A DNA stretch of 20,848 nt from Lachnospiraceae bacterium. GTDB taxonomy: Bacteria; Bacillota; Clostridia; Lachnospirales; Lachnospiraceae. The translations under genes and the position numbers were made by a program. The notes under the pieces were generated by a model that saw only the letters and a list, made by a program, of their open reading frames with translations, was not told where the DNA came from and did no database searches. Position 1 is the stretch's first letter; each line of letters starts with the position of its first letter. The DNA lies in the NCBI GenBank assembly GCA_019424135.1, contig JAHYZZ010000003.1, forward strand, positions 96,863 to 117,710. The letters run 5' to 3'. This document shows, in pieces, positions 1-7,686 of the stretch.

Positions 1-463
1 ACCCAAGGACAAGGGCTGAGAAGTTATCATGGGTCGTCTTAAAATACTTCAGCCTGGTAACTTCCTCATCGAACAGCCTCTCCATGATTGCACTCATCAC
101 ATCACGAAACGATGTCTCAAAAGGTACCTCCAGGACAGGGATTTTATTTTTCCTTGAAAAATCCTTCAGATACTGAATTTTTCCGTCGGCATCCTCCACA
201 GAACGGCCTCGTTTGAGAATCAATCCACTGATGTCTTTTTTCAGCAGTTCCTCAATATATCCTTTAAATTCTTCTATAGAACAGGAGCGGAATGCATATA
301 GACCTGTCAGAAGGACTTCCCCGCCGTTGATAAATTTTACGATATCAGGCGCCTCGATGATGGTGACTCCTTTGATCTCATTTCCCAGTCCCTCTTCACC
401 ACTAACGACCTTTACCCCTTTCATCGCCGTTTCTTTCAACAGATCTTTCATATATAATCCCAT
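1..463 (-). CDS. pucR: PucR-family purine catabolism regulator, N-terminal part (partial)
   Basis: The reading frame stays open to the left edge of the window, giving 154 visible residues; the C-terminal part lies outside. The translated start (MGLYMKDLLKETAMKGVKVV) and the later stretches IKGVTIIEAPDI, GGEVLLTGLYAF and GLILKRGR match the PucR N-terminal ligand-sensing domain (PF07905 type), which in the family precedes a C-terminal CdaR/PucR helix-turn-helix. Family members control purine and ureide catabolism. The ATG at 463 follows GGTGAGAG; an in-frame ATG at 451 is an alternative. It lies downstream of the allC operon and has its own extended -10 box, so it is probably transcribed separately. 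It is the obvious candidate regulator of the allantoin genes here; the regulated sites are inferred, not shown. Confident on family, cautious on the symbol because the DNA-binding half is unseen. Confidence 0.85.
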   Translation of the reverse strand, partial: MGLYMKDLLKETAMKGVKVVSGEEGLGNEIKGVTIIEAPDIVKFINGGEVLLTGLYAFRSCSIEEFKGYIEELLKKDISGLILKRGRSVEDADGKIQYLKDFSRKNKIPVLEVPFETSFRDVMSAIMERLFDEEVTRLKYFKTTHDNFSALVLG

Positions 464-510
464 TCTTTCTCTCACCGTCCTTTTTCCTTTCGTAACCTCA
501 GCTTTTGTCC

Positions 511-519
511 ATTATAGCA
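511..519 (-). promoter_or_regulatory. Extended -10 promoter element for pucR
   Basis: The minus strand reads TGCTATAAT, a perfect -10 hexamer with the upstream TG of an extended -10 element, about 48 bases before the pucR start. The hexamer 17 bases upstream (GTACGG) does not resemble a -35 box, so this promoter would depend on the extended -10. It abuts the T-tract of the preceding operon's terminator. Confidence 0.6.
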
Positions 520-520
520 C

Positions 521-548
521 AAAAAAGGCGCTGCCGTACAGTGCTTTT
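521..548 (-). terminator. Intrinsic terminator after the allE-allC operon
   Basis: On the minus strand an imperfect stem (GCACTG / CAGCGCC, loop TACGG) is flanked by an A-run and followed by six T residues (plus-strand 521-526). It lies about 35 bases past the allC stop, the right place to end the seven-gene operon. The stem has one mismatch and one bulge. Confidence 0.6.
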
Positions 549-583
549 CCAACGGCCGCGCCCATGCTTATTATGTGCTTGTC

Positions 584-1831
584 TTATTTTTCCAGATAAT
601 TCTTTGCCAGATCCTTCATGATCGTTGCCGCCTTTGCAAACTCACTGTATTTAGTGAATTCTACCGGGCAGTGGCTTCTTCCATCTTTACTTGGTGTAAA
701 GATCATGACCGTCGGAATCACCTGACCAATTTCCAGAGAATCATGACCGGCGCCACTTGGCATTCTCCGATAGGAATATCCCTTTTCCTTGCAGTCTTCT
801 TCCATGAAGCTAAGCATTTCCTCAGACAGATGTACCGGTGTGATGGTCAGCTTGTTATCCATCTCATAACTTCCGCCATATTCCGCAACTTCTTTATCCA
901 AAGCTTTGCGGATCCGGTTTGTGATATCATTGATATTGTCATTGTTCATAGAGCGGATATCTACCGTAAACTCAACCTTTTCTGCAACGATATTCATTCC
1001 ACCAGGAACCGTATTGATATATCCTATTGTAGAAACAGTCCCGTCTGCTTTTTCTCTTGCCCAGTCAGCAATCTTAGAAATTACCTTTGTGGCTGCATCT
1101 ACTGCATCCATTCTCATGTCCATTGGTGTCGTTCCGGCATGGTCTGCTCTTCCATGTACGGTTACCATGTACCTCTGAATTCCTACAATTCCGTCTACCA
1201 GACCAAGTTCTGTTCCCTCTGCGTCCAGTACCGGTCCCTGCTCGATATGAGCCTCCAGGAAATGACCGATGGATCCTTTCTTCCATGCAGCCTCTTCAAT
1301 CTTCTCCGGATCCAGTCCATAGCCCTTCATCGCCTCATAGATGGTAATGCCGTCTGTATCTGCAAACTTCTTGGTGTATTCCACATCTCTGTGTCCGAGC
1401 ATGGCTCCTGATCCAAAATATCCGGTTCCAAAACGCATACCTTCTTCATCACAGAATCCTACTACGACAAAGTTTCTCTTTGGAGCTACTCCTTCTTCTT
1501 TCAATAATCTGGCAACTTCGATGGCACAGATCACACCAGCGATGCCATCATAATCCCCGCCGTTTACTACCGAATCATAATGGGAACCCATCATCACGCA
1601 TGGCTCATCCGGATTTTCACCTTGCAGGATGCCGATCACGTTTCCGGCAGCGTCCTCTGTCACTTCCAGTCCTGCTTCTTCCATCAGTTCCTTTAAATAA
1701 TTAACTGCTTCTCTGGCCTCCTTGGTAAATGGAAGTCTGGTGCAGCCGTTCCCCGGAGTCGCTGTATATTGTTTTAAGTGCTCCAGATCCCTCGCAATTC
1801 TTCCTGTTACATCTTCAATTCCCATTCGCAT
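584..1831 (-). CDS. allC: Allantoate amidohydrolase (M20 family)
   Basis: A 415-residue metal-dependent amidohydrolase that converts allantoate to (S)-ureidoglycine, CO2 and ammonia in the cytoplasm. The length is typical for AllC and the related N-carbamoyl amino-acid hydrolases. M20 metal-site residues are visible in order: H84 in MGSHYDSV, D95 in GGDYDGIAG, E129/E130 in FCDEEG, H195 in EAHIEQGP and H387 in SHCPVEF. The dimerisation-domain motif GRADHAGTTPM (227-237) and the SGAGHDS motif (359-365) are present. It is the last gene of the operon, 31 bases after the small membrane-protein gene, and is followed by a terminator. The sequence alone cannot fully exclude N-carbamoyl-L-amino-acid hydrolase or ureidoglycolate amidohydrolase, but company with allB, allE and allD strongly favours AllC. 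ATG at 1831 follows AGGAAAGG. Confidence 0.9.
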   Translation of the reverse strand: MRMGIEDVTGRIARDLEHLKQYTATPGNGCTRLPFTKEAREAVNYLKELMEEAGLEVTEDAAGNVIGILQGENPDEPCVMMGSHYDSVVNGGDYDGIAGVICAIEVARLLKEEGVAPKRNFVVVGFCDEEGMRFGTGYFGSGAMLGHRDVEYTKKFADTDGITIYEAMKGYGLDPEKIEEAAWKKGSIGHFLEAHIEQGPVLDAEGTELGLVDGIVGIQRYMVTVHGRADHAGTTPMDMRMDAVDAATKVISKIADWAREKADGTVSTIGYINTVPGGMNIVAEKVEFTVDIRSMNNDNINDITNRIRKALDKEVAEYGGSYEMDNKLTITPVHLSEEMLSFMEEDCKEKGYSYRRMPSGAGHDSLEIGQVIPTVMIFTPSKDGRSHCPVEFTKYSEFAKAATIMKDLAKNYLEK

Positions 1832-1862
1832 ACCCTTCCTTTCCCTTCCTTTAGGGAAGACT

Positions 1863-2057
1863 TTATTGTTTTTTGTCTATGATAAACACCTTAACCGGTG
1901 AATAAAGCATAGATAGGATCACCAGTACAAACCCAACCATGGCAAGTCCGTTAGTTCCTGTCTTCAGACCAGTCTGAATCAAGAAGAAGGAGATCATGAT
2001 GATGATAAACGCGATTGTAAGACCGCCTTCTTTTGTCTTAAAAAAGCTGTTTTTCAT
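1863..2057 (-). CDS. Small two-helix membrane protein next to the LctP permease
   Basis: A 64-residue protein with a strong ribosome binding site (AGGAGG, about 8 bases before the ATG). It has a charged N-terminus (MKNSFFKTKEGG), two predicted membrane helices (about residues 13-33 and 38-58) joined by a short TGLKTGTNG turn, and a basic C-terminus (IIDKKQ). I do not recognise a family. It begins 18 bases after the permease stop and sits 31 bases before allC, so it is co-transcribed with both. The spacing suggests a small accessory subunit or stabiliser of the permease, but that is inference only. Confidence 0.75.
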   Translation of the reverse strand: MKNSFFKTKEGGLTIAFIIIMISFFLIQTGLKTGTNGLAMVGFVLVILSMLYSPVKVFIIDKKQ

Positions 2058-2075
2058 TTTATATGCCTCCTATTC

Positions 2076-3686
2076 TTATAAAATCGCTGTTATAAATACG
2101 ATCAGACCGATCACGACTGTTGTGCCAAGTGCAATTGGCATCAGTCTCTTTAAGACTTCCCCTTCTTTTCCGAGGATTCCAGCCGTCGTCGTTCCTAAAA
2201 TGATCTTGCTCGGACTGATCGCCGCTCCAATGGCTCCGCCGGCTGTCTGGGCTCCTAGAACCGCTGCCTGATTTAAATTCAACAGGCCTGCAGTCGTAGA
2301 CTGGAATGCACCAAACAAAATATTCGATGACATATTGCTTGCTGTCATAAACGTTCCAATCAAACCGACAACCGGTGACAAAATCGCATACGCTTTCCCA
2401 AGTACCCTTGAAATGCCATCTGCCAGGACGTCTGTCTGTCCGGTTCCTCCCATGATCCTGGACATGATCACCAAGCCAATCACTGCGATCCCAGAAGGCA
2501 CCGACATTGTCACAGATTTTGCAAACACTTGTTTTGTCCCGCCTTTTTTGATCCATCCGTGACTTCCATAATATACCAGACCAACAATCGACGAAAGAAA
2601 CAGGAACATGCTTGCATGGGTAAACGGAACCAACGGTGAAAAGCTTGTTTCTGCCTCATTTACAAACCCATATCCTGTGGAAGTCTCCGGGAAGGAAAAT
2701 CCAATCGAAAACTGACCCAGGAACTCATTAATTGGTTTCACTACCAGCACAACGATTGTTAAAGCCGTCAGAATAAAGTATGGCACAAATGCCTGCAAAA
2801 GAGACATGTCTGCAGGGCCTTCTTCTTCCTTGGCTTCTACCTTCGTCCTGTTCATGATTGGACTGTCCTCCAGTTTCCACTCCTCCCGGTACATCTTCAT
2901 TCTTCCGATCAAGAATAATGCGACCAGAGAGATACATGATGGGATAAAGCAGGATAAGGTGGTATTCACCTGACTGAGCAAAAGTTCTCCGCCGCCTTGG
3001 ATGACTGCCAGAATCAAAACTGCCGGAAGCCCTTTCCTTACGCCTTTTCCTTTTCCATAGAACCAGCACATGATAAGGCCAGTGATCACATCCCAGCCAA
3101 ACAGGAAAAGACTTGCCCAAAATGCTGTTGCAAAATATTCCACACTTCCTGCTGAAAGTCCCGCTGAAGAAGCCAGGGAATCCCAGGCTGCTGCCAGTGT
3201 TCCAAATGTATTACCCCAGGACTGTCCAAGAAGCGGCAGAATCACTGCCCACATCGGGTTCATTCCAATCCCGATCAAAAGCGGAGCTCCTACGGCTACC
3301 GGTACTCCAAATCCGGTAATTCCCTGAAGAAAACTCTCCAGGATCCATCCAAGCGCCAATACAAGCAAAAGTTCATTGGGCAAAAGCTTACGCATTCCGT
3401 TCCGTATGACCAAAAACGCCTTTGCCTCATCTGCCACCTGATACAAAAGTATGGCTGTCCATACAATCAAAAGGATGGGCAGAGCGCTCCATATCCCTTT
3501 TGCAGTCTCTGATGCCAGCAGCGTAAAATCCGCCTTATAAAAAGCCACCGCTGTAACAATCGTAATTAAAAGCCCAATAGGGGCGGCCTCAGTGGCGCCC
3601 CATTGGAACTTGATTAAAAGGAGTAATAGTACGATAATCGGCAGACACGCCATTATCCACATAAACAGATTTGTTGGTACGTTCAT
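2076..3686 (-). CDS. LctP-family (lactate/glycolate-type) permease, candidate oxamate transporter
   Basis: A 536-residue very hydrophobic protein with a dozen or more membrane helices, close to the 551 residues of E. coli lactate permease LldP. The conserved family segment is clear: PILLIVWTAILLYQVADEA (70-88) and ESFLQGITGFGVPVAVGAPL (117-136), followed by the LGQSWGNTFGTLAA region (from about 152). The family (TC 2.A.14) moves L-lactate, D-lactate and glycolate with protons. Here the gene sits between carbamate kinase and allC in an allantoin operon, 15 bases after the kinase gene, so lactate uptake is not its likely job. Oxamate, a structural mimic of pyruvate and lactate and the expected end product of this pathway, is the most attractive substrate, with export the logical direction. 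Family call is firm; substrate is inferred. SD AGGAGAG precedes the ATG at 3686. Confidence 0.88.
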   Translation of the reverse strand: MNVPTNLFMWIMACLPIIVLLLLLIKFQWGATEAAPIGLLITIVTAVAFYKADFTLLASETAKGIWSALPILLIVWTAILLYQVADEAKAFLVIRNGMRKLLPNELLLVLALGWILESFLQGITGFGVPVAVGAPLLIGIGMNPMWAVILPLLGQSWGNTFGTLAAAWDSLASSAGLSAGSVEYFATAFWASLFLFGWDVITGLIMCWFYGKGKGVRKGLPAVLILAVIQGGGELLLSQVNTTLSCFIPSCISLVALFLIGRMKMYREEWKLEDSPIMNRTKVEAKEEEGPADMSLLQAFVPYFILTALTIVVLVVKPINEFLGQFSIGFSFPETSTGYGFVNEAETSFSPLVPFTHASMFLFLSSIVGLVYYGSHGWIKKGGTKQVFAKSVTMSVPSGIAVIGLVIMSRIMGGTGQTDVLADGISRVLGKAYAILSPVVGLIGTFMTASNMSSNILFGAFQSTTAGLLNLNQAAVLGAQTAGGAIGAAISPSKIILGTTTAGILGKEGEVLKRLMPIALGTTVVIGLIVFITAIL

Positions 3687-3701
3687 TTTCTCTCTCCTAA
3701 A

Positions 3702-4640
3702 CTACTTGTGTATTACCGTTCCAGTCTCACCGGCAATTCCAGCAGCAGCCTTGTCAAGAAGTGTAATCAGCGTACGTCTTCCTTCTCCCGACTCTGCAAA
3801 ACGAATTGCTGCTTCAATCTTCGGAAGCATGGATCCTTTGGCGAACTGTTCCTGGGCAATATACTCTCTTGCCTGTTCAACAGTCAGATCACTTAACCAT
3901 TCCTGGTTCTCTTTTCCAAAATTAATCGCCACTTTCTCCACGGCGGTCAGTATGATGAGGTAATCCGCACCAAGTTCGGCTGCCAGAAGGCTGCTGGCAT
4001 TGTCTTTATCAATGACCGCATTCACGCCACACAGCTTTCCACCCTCATCTACGACGGGGATTCCCCCGCCCCCGCAGGTGATCACGATATGTCCCGCATC
4101 CACCAGCGTTTTAATCGTCAATAGTTCCCGAATCTTTTTCGGCATCGGAGAAGCAACTACCACGCGGTATCCTCTTCCTGCATCTTCCATGCAAGGAATT
4201 CCGTTTTCCTGGTTTTTCTTTGCTTCCTCCTCTGTCAGAAAACGCCCAATGGGCTTCGTCGGATTTCTGAACGCTTCATCATTTTTATCAACTTCTACCT
4301 GGGACAGAATGGTAGATACCTTCACATCCATCCCTCTTTGATGTAATTCATATTTGATCGCATTTTGCAGATCAATCCCGATATATCCCTGACTCATGGC
4401 CACACACGTCGGCAGCGGTGTCTCCATATAATTATCTGTATAGTTCGTAGCCAGCTCATCCATTGCTTTCTGGATCATACCGACCTGGGGGCCGTTCCCG
4501 TGGGTAACCACAAGATCCAGCCCTTCAGCCGCCAGGTCTACAATAACCTTCGCTGTCTTTGCTACTGCTTCCTTCTGCTCCTGTATATTATTGCCAAGAG
4601 CATTTCCGCCCAAAGCGATTACAACTTTCTTTCTTTCCAT
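3702..4640 (-). CDS. arcC: Carbamate kinase
   Basis: A 312-residue amino-acid-kinase-fold enzyme that makes ATP and carbamate (which falls apart to CO2 and ammonia) from carbamoyl phosphate and ADP. Length fits the family (about 300-315). Diagnostic segments: VIALGGNALG near the N-terminus, HGNGPQVGM (47-55), CGGGGIPV mid-protein, DKDNASSLLA, and FAKGSMLPKIEAAIRF near the C-terminus. It directly follows the allFG fusion gene with a 17-base gap, so it is the ATP-yielding step of allantoin fermentation, the role played by AllK (YbcF) in E. coli, rather than part of an arginine deiminase pathway; no arcA or arcB is seen. The symbol arcC is the generic family name. Confidence 0.93.
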   Translation of the reverse strand: MERKKVVIALGGNALGNNIQEQKEAVAKTAKVIVDLAAEGLDLVVTHGNGPQVGMIQKAMDELATNYTDNYMETPLPTCVAMSQGYIGIDLQNAIKYELHQRGMDVKVSTILSQVEVDKNDEAFRNPTKPIGRFLTEEEAKKNQENGIPCMEDAGRGYRVVVASPMPKKIRELLTIKTLVDAGHIVITCGGGGIPVVDEGGKLCGVNAVIDKDNASSLLAAELGADYLIILTAVEKVAINFGKENQEWLSDLTVEQAREYIAQEQFAKGSMLPKIEAAIRFAESGEGRRTLITLLDKAAAGIAGETGTVIHK

Positions 4641-4657
4641 AGCATTCCCTCCTAAAT

Positions 4658-7600
4658 CTATTCGGGATCATAGCCAAGTTTCTTTGCATAAGCTTCAATC
4701 GCTTTCTCAAAGCACTCGATGGGCGGATGTACCGTACCTGCACCGATCTGTCCGTATCCGGCGATCTTGTGTGCAATACCTGTATTGATCACTGGTGTAA
4801 TGCCTTTTTCTACTACCTTTCTGGCATCAATTCCCAGGCAGATTCCCTGGAAATTCCAGGTAGGAACTGTGAAATTCGGATTTCTATCGATCACGATCTC
4901 CATCATCTCATTGCTGGTGCGAAGCGCATCTTCGTATCCGCCTGCCCCAACGAATCTTGTAACCGCCGGTGCGGCAATCATAGCCATACCGCCTACACCA
5001 AAGGTCTCTGTGATCGCACTGTCTCCCATATCCGGACATGCATCCTCGCCATCATATCCGGTAAAATACAGTCCCTGGGGAGTGTTGACCGGTCCGGTAA
5101 ACCACTCATCACCCATACCTGCGATACGGATACCAAATTCATATCCGTTTCTGCACATTGCGGTTACGATCGTACCGTCAGTTCCGGTACGCGCGTCATC
5201 CATAACAGCTTTTCCTGTTGCCATCATGATATTCAGGAAGAACTGATCCGTATCAGCCAGGAACTTGATGACATCGTAGCGGTCTTTTTCGTCCATATCC
5301 ATCTTTGTGATAATCGGCGCCACCTCTTTTAAGAATGCAAGGGAGGCAGCAATATTTCTTTGATGGAACTCATCACCCATAGCAATCGCTTTGGCGATCA
5401 GTGGATTAACTGCCAATCCGTTTTCCATGGAACGAAGGGCTTTTCCAAGAGTCGGTCCAAGGATATCTCTCATCCAGCGAAGACGATCAACCACCTCTTC
5501 GGAGTATGCGCCAAACCGAAGCACTTTTCCGATTCCTTCATTCATCGTACAGTAAGCTCTGTTTCCAGCAGTCTCATCTTCTACTACAAATACTGCCATA
5601 TTCGGAGAGGTGATTCCGCCCATCGGTCCAACCGCATTCACATGATGACATGGGATAAACTTAACTTCTCCATTCTCCAGCATCTTTCTTGCATCTGCTT
5701 CATTATCTGCCCATTCCTCAAACAGGACTGCTCCCACGCAGGAGCCCTGCATTGGATCTGGCATGTTCTGATATTCTACCGGTGGGCCTGCATGCAGAAG
5801 TACTTTTCCTTCATTTAACTCCGGAATCACTTCTTTCGCACGGACATTATCTTTCAGGACAGGCTGGCTGGCCACTACTTTTGCGATTACTTCACGGTTC
5901 TTCTCATCAATTCCCTCGTAATTTCTCAGGAAGTTCAGGATCTTGATCATCTTTACATTTCCACCTGCCGGCGGCATCCAGTCATACTGAACCACTTCGC
6001 AGCCAAACTCTTCTACAACTTCTGCAAAACTCTTTAAGCCTACATTGATGATTCTTGGCTTTTCAGAAAGCAGTTCACGCAGCTTTTCGGATGGCTCCGC
6101 CTTCGGGAAATCTGCCACCTGTTTCGGGCGAATTTCCTTTGCCGGTTCCTGGAAGTCTCTTCCAATCGCACGGATGGCCGTACGGCATGCAAGCTTGTTG
6201 TTCTCGCATACAATTACACCTGCGTCTTTTAATTTGTTTACTGCTTCATCGTATCCCTGGAAGTCTCTTCTTGTTCCACATACGGTAGCAACAAAAAACA
6301 CTTTTCTTCCCTGTCCTTCTGCCTTGGCCATCAGCTCTTTGATGGTCGGGAGCAGTGCACCGGCCATGTCTGCATGAGAACCATATCCAAGCATAATATC
6401 AAACAGAACTGCTCCCGTAGACTCATCATCTACCGCTTCCTGCATACATTCGATACGCTTTGCAGGATCGATCATCGGATGAGGCTTACCCTGTGTATAT
6501 GCATCATCGCCAAGATCCACAACTACGTTGCCATCTAACTGCAGCATATAGCCTTCGATATCTTCCGGCGGAACCTTTACGTCCATAGCATCTTTGATCA
6601 GCATAGCCGCCTCATTTGCCAGAGTACCACCTGAATAGTATGCCTTGATGGTCTTCTTATCCTCTGCTTTGTAGAACTGAGACTCATCCACATCCACAAC
6701 TGCCTCTGGGATCTCTTCTCCTCTTACCAGGCCGACTGCCAGTCTGGCAGCCTCGTCCAGTGTATATGCATGATAGAAATTCTCTTCGTGATATTCCGGT
6801 TTCTCGCCTACGAATAACGTAACGATCGGCTTGGAGAAATTGCTCAGACGAGCAGCAATTTTATCACGTACTTCTTTTGCCGGCGGTTTGGAAACGATCA
6901 CCAGTACTTTGACTGCATCGTCGTCTTCCATGGCATCGATCATATCCATCATGGTAATTCCGCCAACAGCCGCATTCAGGTCACGTCCGCCGATTCCGAT
7001 AGCGTTTGTCACACCTTCGCCCAGTCTGTCGATGATCGTTGTAAGTTCCTGGATTCCTGTACCGGAAGCTCCAATGATTCCAATAGAGCCAGGAGCTACA
7101 TTATTGGTAAATGCAATCGGAACGCTCTGAATGATTCCAGTCCCGCAGTCAGGGCCCATCACAGCAAGCCCTTTCTCATGTGCTTTTTTCTTTAATTTTA
7201 CTTCATCTTCCAATGTAACATTGTCGCTGAACATAAACACATTCAGCCCCTCATCCAGCGCACGATCAGCCTCCAGTGCCGCATAGGCTCCAGGAATGGA
7301 GATTACTGCCAGATTAGCATCAGGCTGTTTTGCCAGTGCTTTTTCCCAAGACTTTACACTTTCAGCGCCTTTTTTCTCATTACTTTCTGTGGACTGTTTT
7401 TGGAAGAACTCCTCCATCTCAGCCTCAATCGTATCCAGAAGACTGTCGTCGTCTACATCTGCAACGATAACCAAGTCGTTGGCGGATGCCGCTTCCAACT
7501 CTTCCGTAGCCAGACCACTCTGTCTGTAAATATCTTTATTGGCAGGAGTCGCCATCATGATAGATACCTTTTTCACACCTTCAATTGTTGAAATCTGGTT

Positions 7601-7663
7601 GGTCAGAAGCATGAGGACAACAGAATCATGATAACTCCCTTTTTTTACTACTGTTTTTAACAT
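4658..7663 (-). CDS. Fused AllF-AllG (FdrA-YlbE) protein, predicted oxamate carbamoyltransferase subunits
   Basis: A single 1001-residue frame with no internal stop joins two proteins that are separate in E. coli: FdrA/AllF (about 555 residues) and YlbE/AllG (about 419, DUF1116). Residues 1 to about 515 form an FdrA-like, succinyl-CoA-synthetase-alpha-like part with GPDCGTGIIQ (170-179), the Gly-rich GIIGASGTGIQE (195-206), and YGSHADMAG (427-435). A linker rich in charged and Pro residues (about 505-530) leads to the DUF1116 part, starting at about KPRIINVGLKSF (535-546), with CHHVNAVGPMGGITSPNMA (672-690) and GGMAMIAAPAVTRFVGAGG (891-909). In E. coli AllF, AllG and AllH together make oxamate carbamoyltransferase, which splits oxalurate with phosphate into oxamate and carbamoyl phosphate. 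It lies between allD and carbamate kinase, as expected. An AllH-like partner is encoded elsewhere in the window (17399-18268). Function is inferred from these homologues. Confidence 0.9.
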   Translation of the reverse strand: MLKTVVKKGSYHDSVVLMLLTNQISTIEGVKKVSIMMATPANKDIYRQSGLATEELEAASANDLVIVADVDDDSLLDTIEAEMEEFFQKQSTESNEKKGAESVKSWEKALAKQPDANLAVISIPGAYAALEADRALDEGLNVFMFSDNVTLEDEVKLKKKAHEKGLAVMGPDCGTGIIQSVPIAFTNNVAPGSIGIIGASGTGIQELTTIIDRLGEGVTNAIGIGGRDLNAAVGGITMMDMIDAMEDDDAVKVLVIVSKPPAKEVRDKIAARLSNFSKPIVTLFVGEKPEYHEENFYHAYTLDEAARLAVGLVRGEEIPEAVVDVDESQFYKAEDKKTIKAYYSGGTLANEAAMLIKDAMDVKVPPEDIEGYMLQLDGNVVVDLGDDAYTQGKPHPMIDPAKRIECMQEAVDDESTGAVLFDIMLGYGSHADMAGALLPTIKELMAKAEGQGRKVFFVATVCGTRRDFQGYDEAVNKLKDAGVIVCENNKLACRTAIRAIGRDFQEPAKEIRPKQVADFPKAEPSEKLRELLSEKPRIINVGLKSFAEVVEEFGCEVVQYDWMPPAGGNVKMIKILNFLRNYEGIDEKNREVIAKVVASQPVLKDNVRAKEVIPELNEGKVLLHAGPPVEYQNMPDPMQGSCVGAVLFEEWADNEADARKMLENGEVKFIPCHHVNAVGPMGGITSPNMAVFVVEDETAGNRAYCTMNEGIGKVLRFGAYSEEVVDRLRWMRDILGPTLGKALRSMENGLAVNPLIAKAIAMGDEFHQRNIAASLAFLKEVAPIITKMDMDEKDRYDVIKFLADTDQFFLNIMMATGKAVMDDARTGTDGTIVTAMCRNGYEFGIRIAGMGDEWFTGPVNTPQGLYFTGYDGEDACPDMGDSAITETFGVGGMAMIAAPAVTRFVGAGGYEDALRTSNEMMEIVIDRNPNFTVPTWNFQGICLGIDARKVVEKGITPVINTGIAHKIAGYGQIGAGTVHPPIECFEKAIEAYAKKLGYDPE

Positions 7664-7686
7664 ACTTTCTCCTTCCCTTATATCGA

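Noticed and set aside
575..1411. A 278-residue plus-strand frame opposite allC
   Set aside because: Its residues are unlike any folded protein family, rich in Cys and His, and it is fully explained by codon bias of allC on the other strand.
3702..4640. Carbamate kinase as part of an arginine deiminase pathway
   Set aside because: No arginine deiminase or ornithine carbamoyltransferase is present, and the gene is locked in the ureide operon next to allFG.
4719..5332. Long plus-strand frames opposite the allFG gene
   Set aside because: They are antisense shadows of a strongly supported coding sequence, with no ribosome binding sites or recognisable domains.
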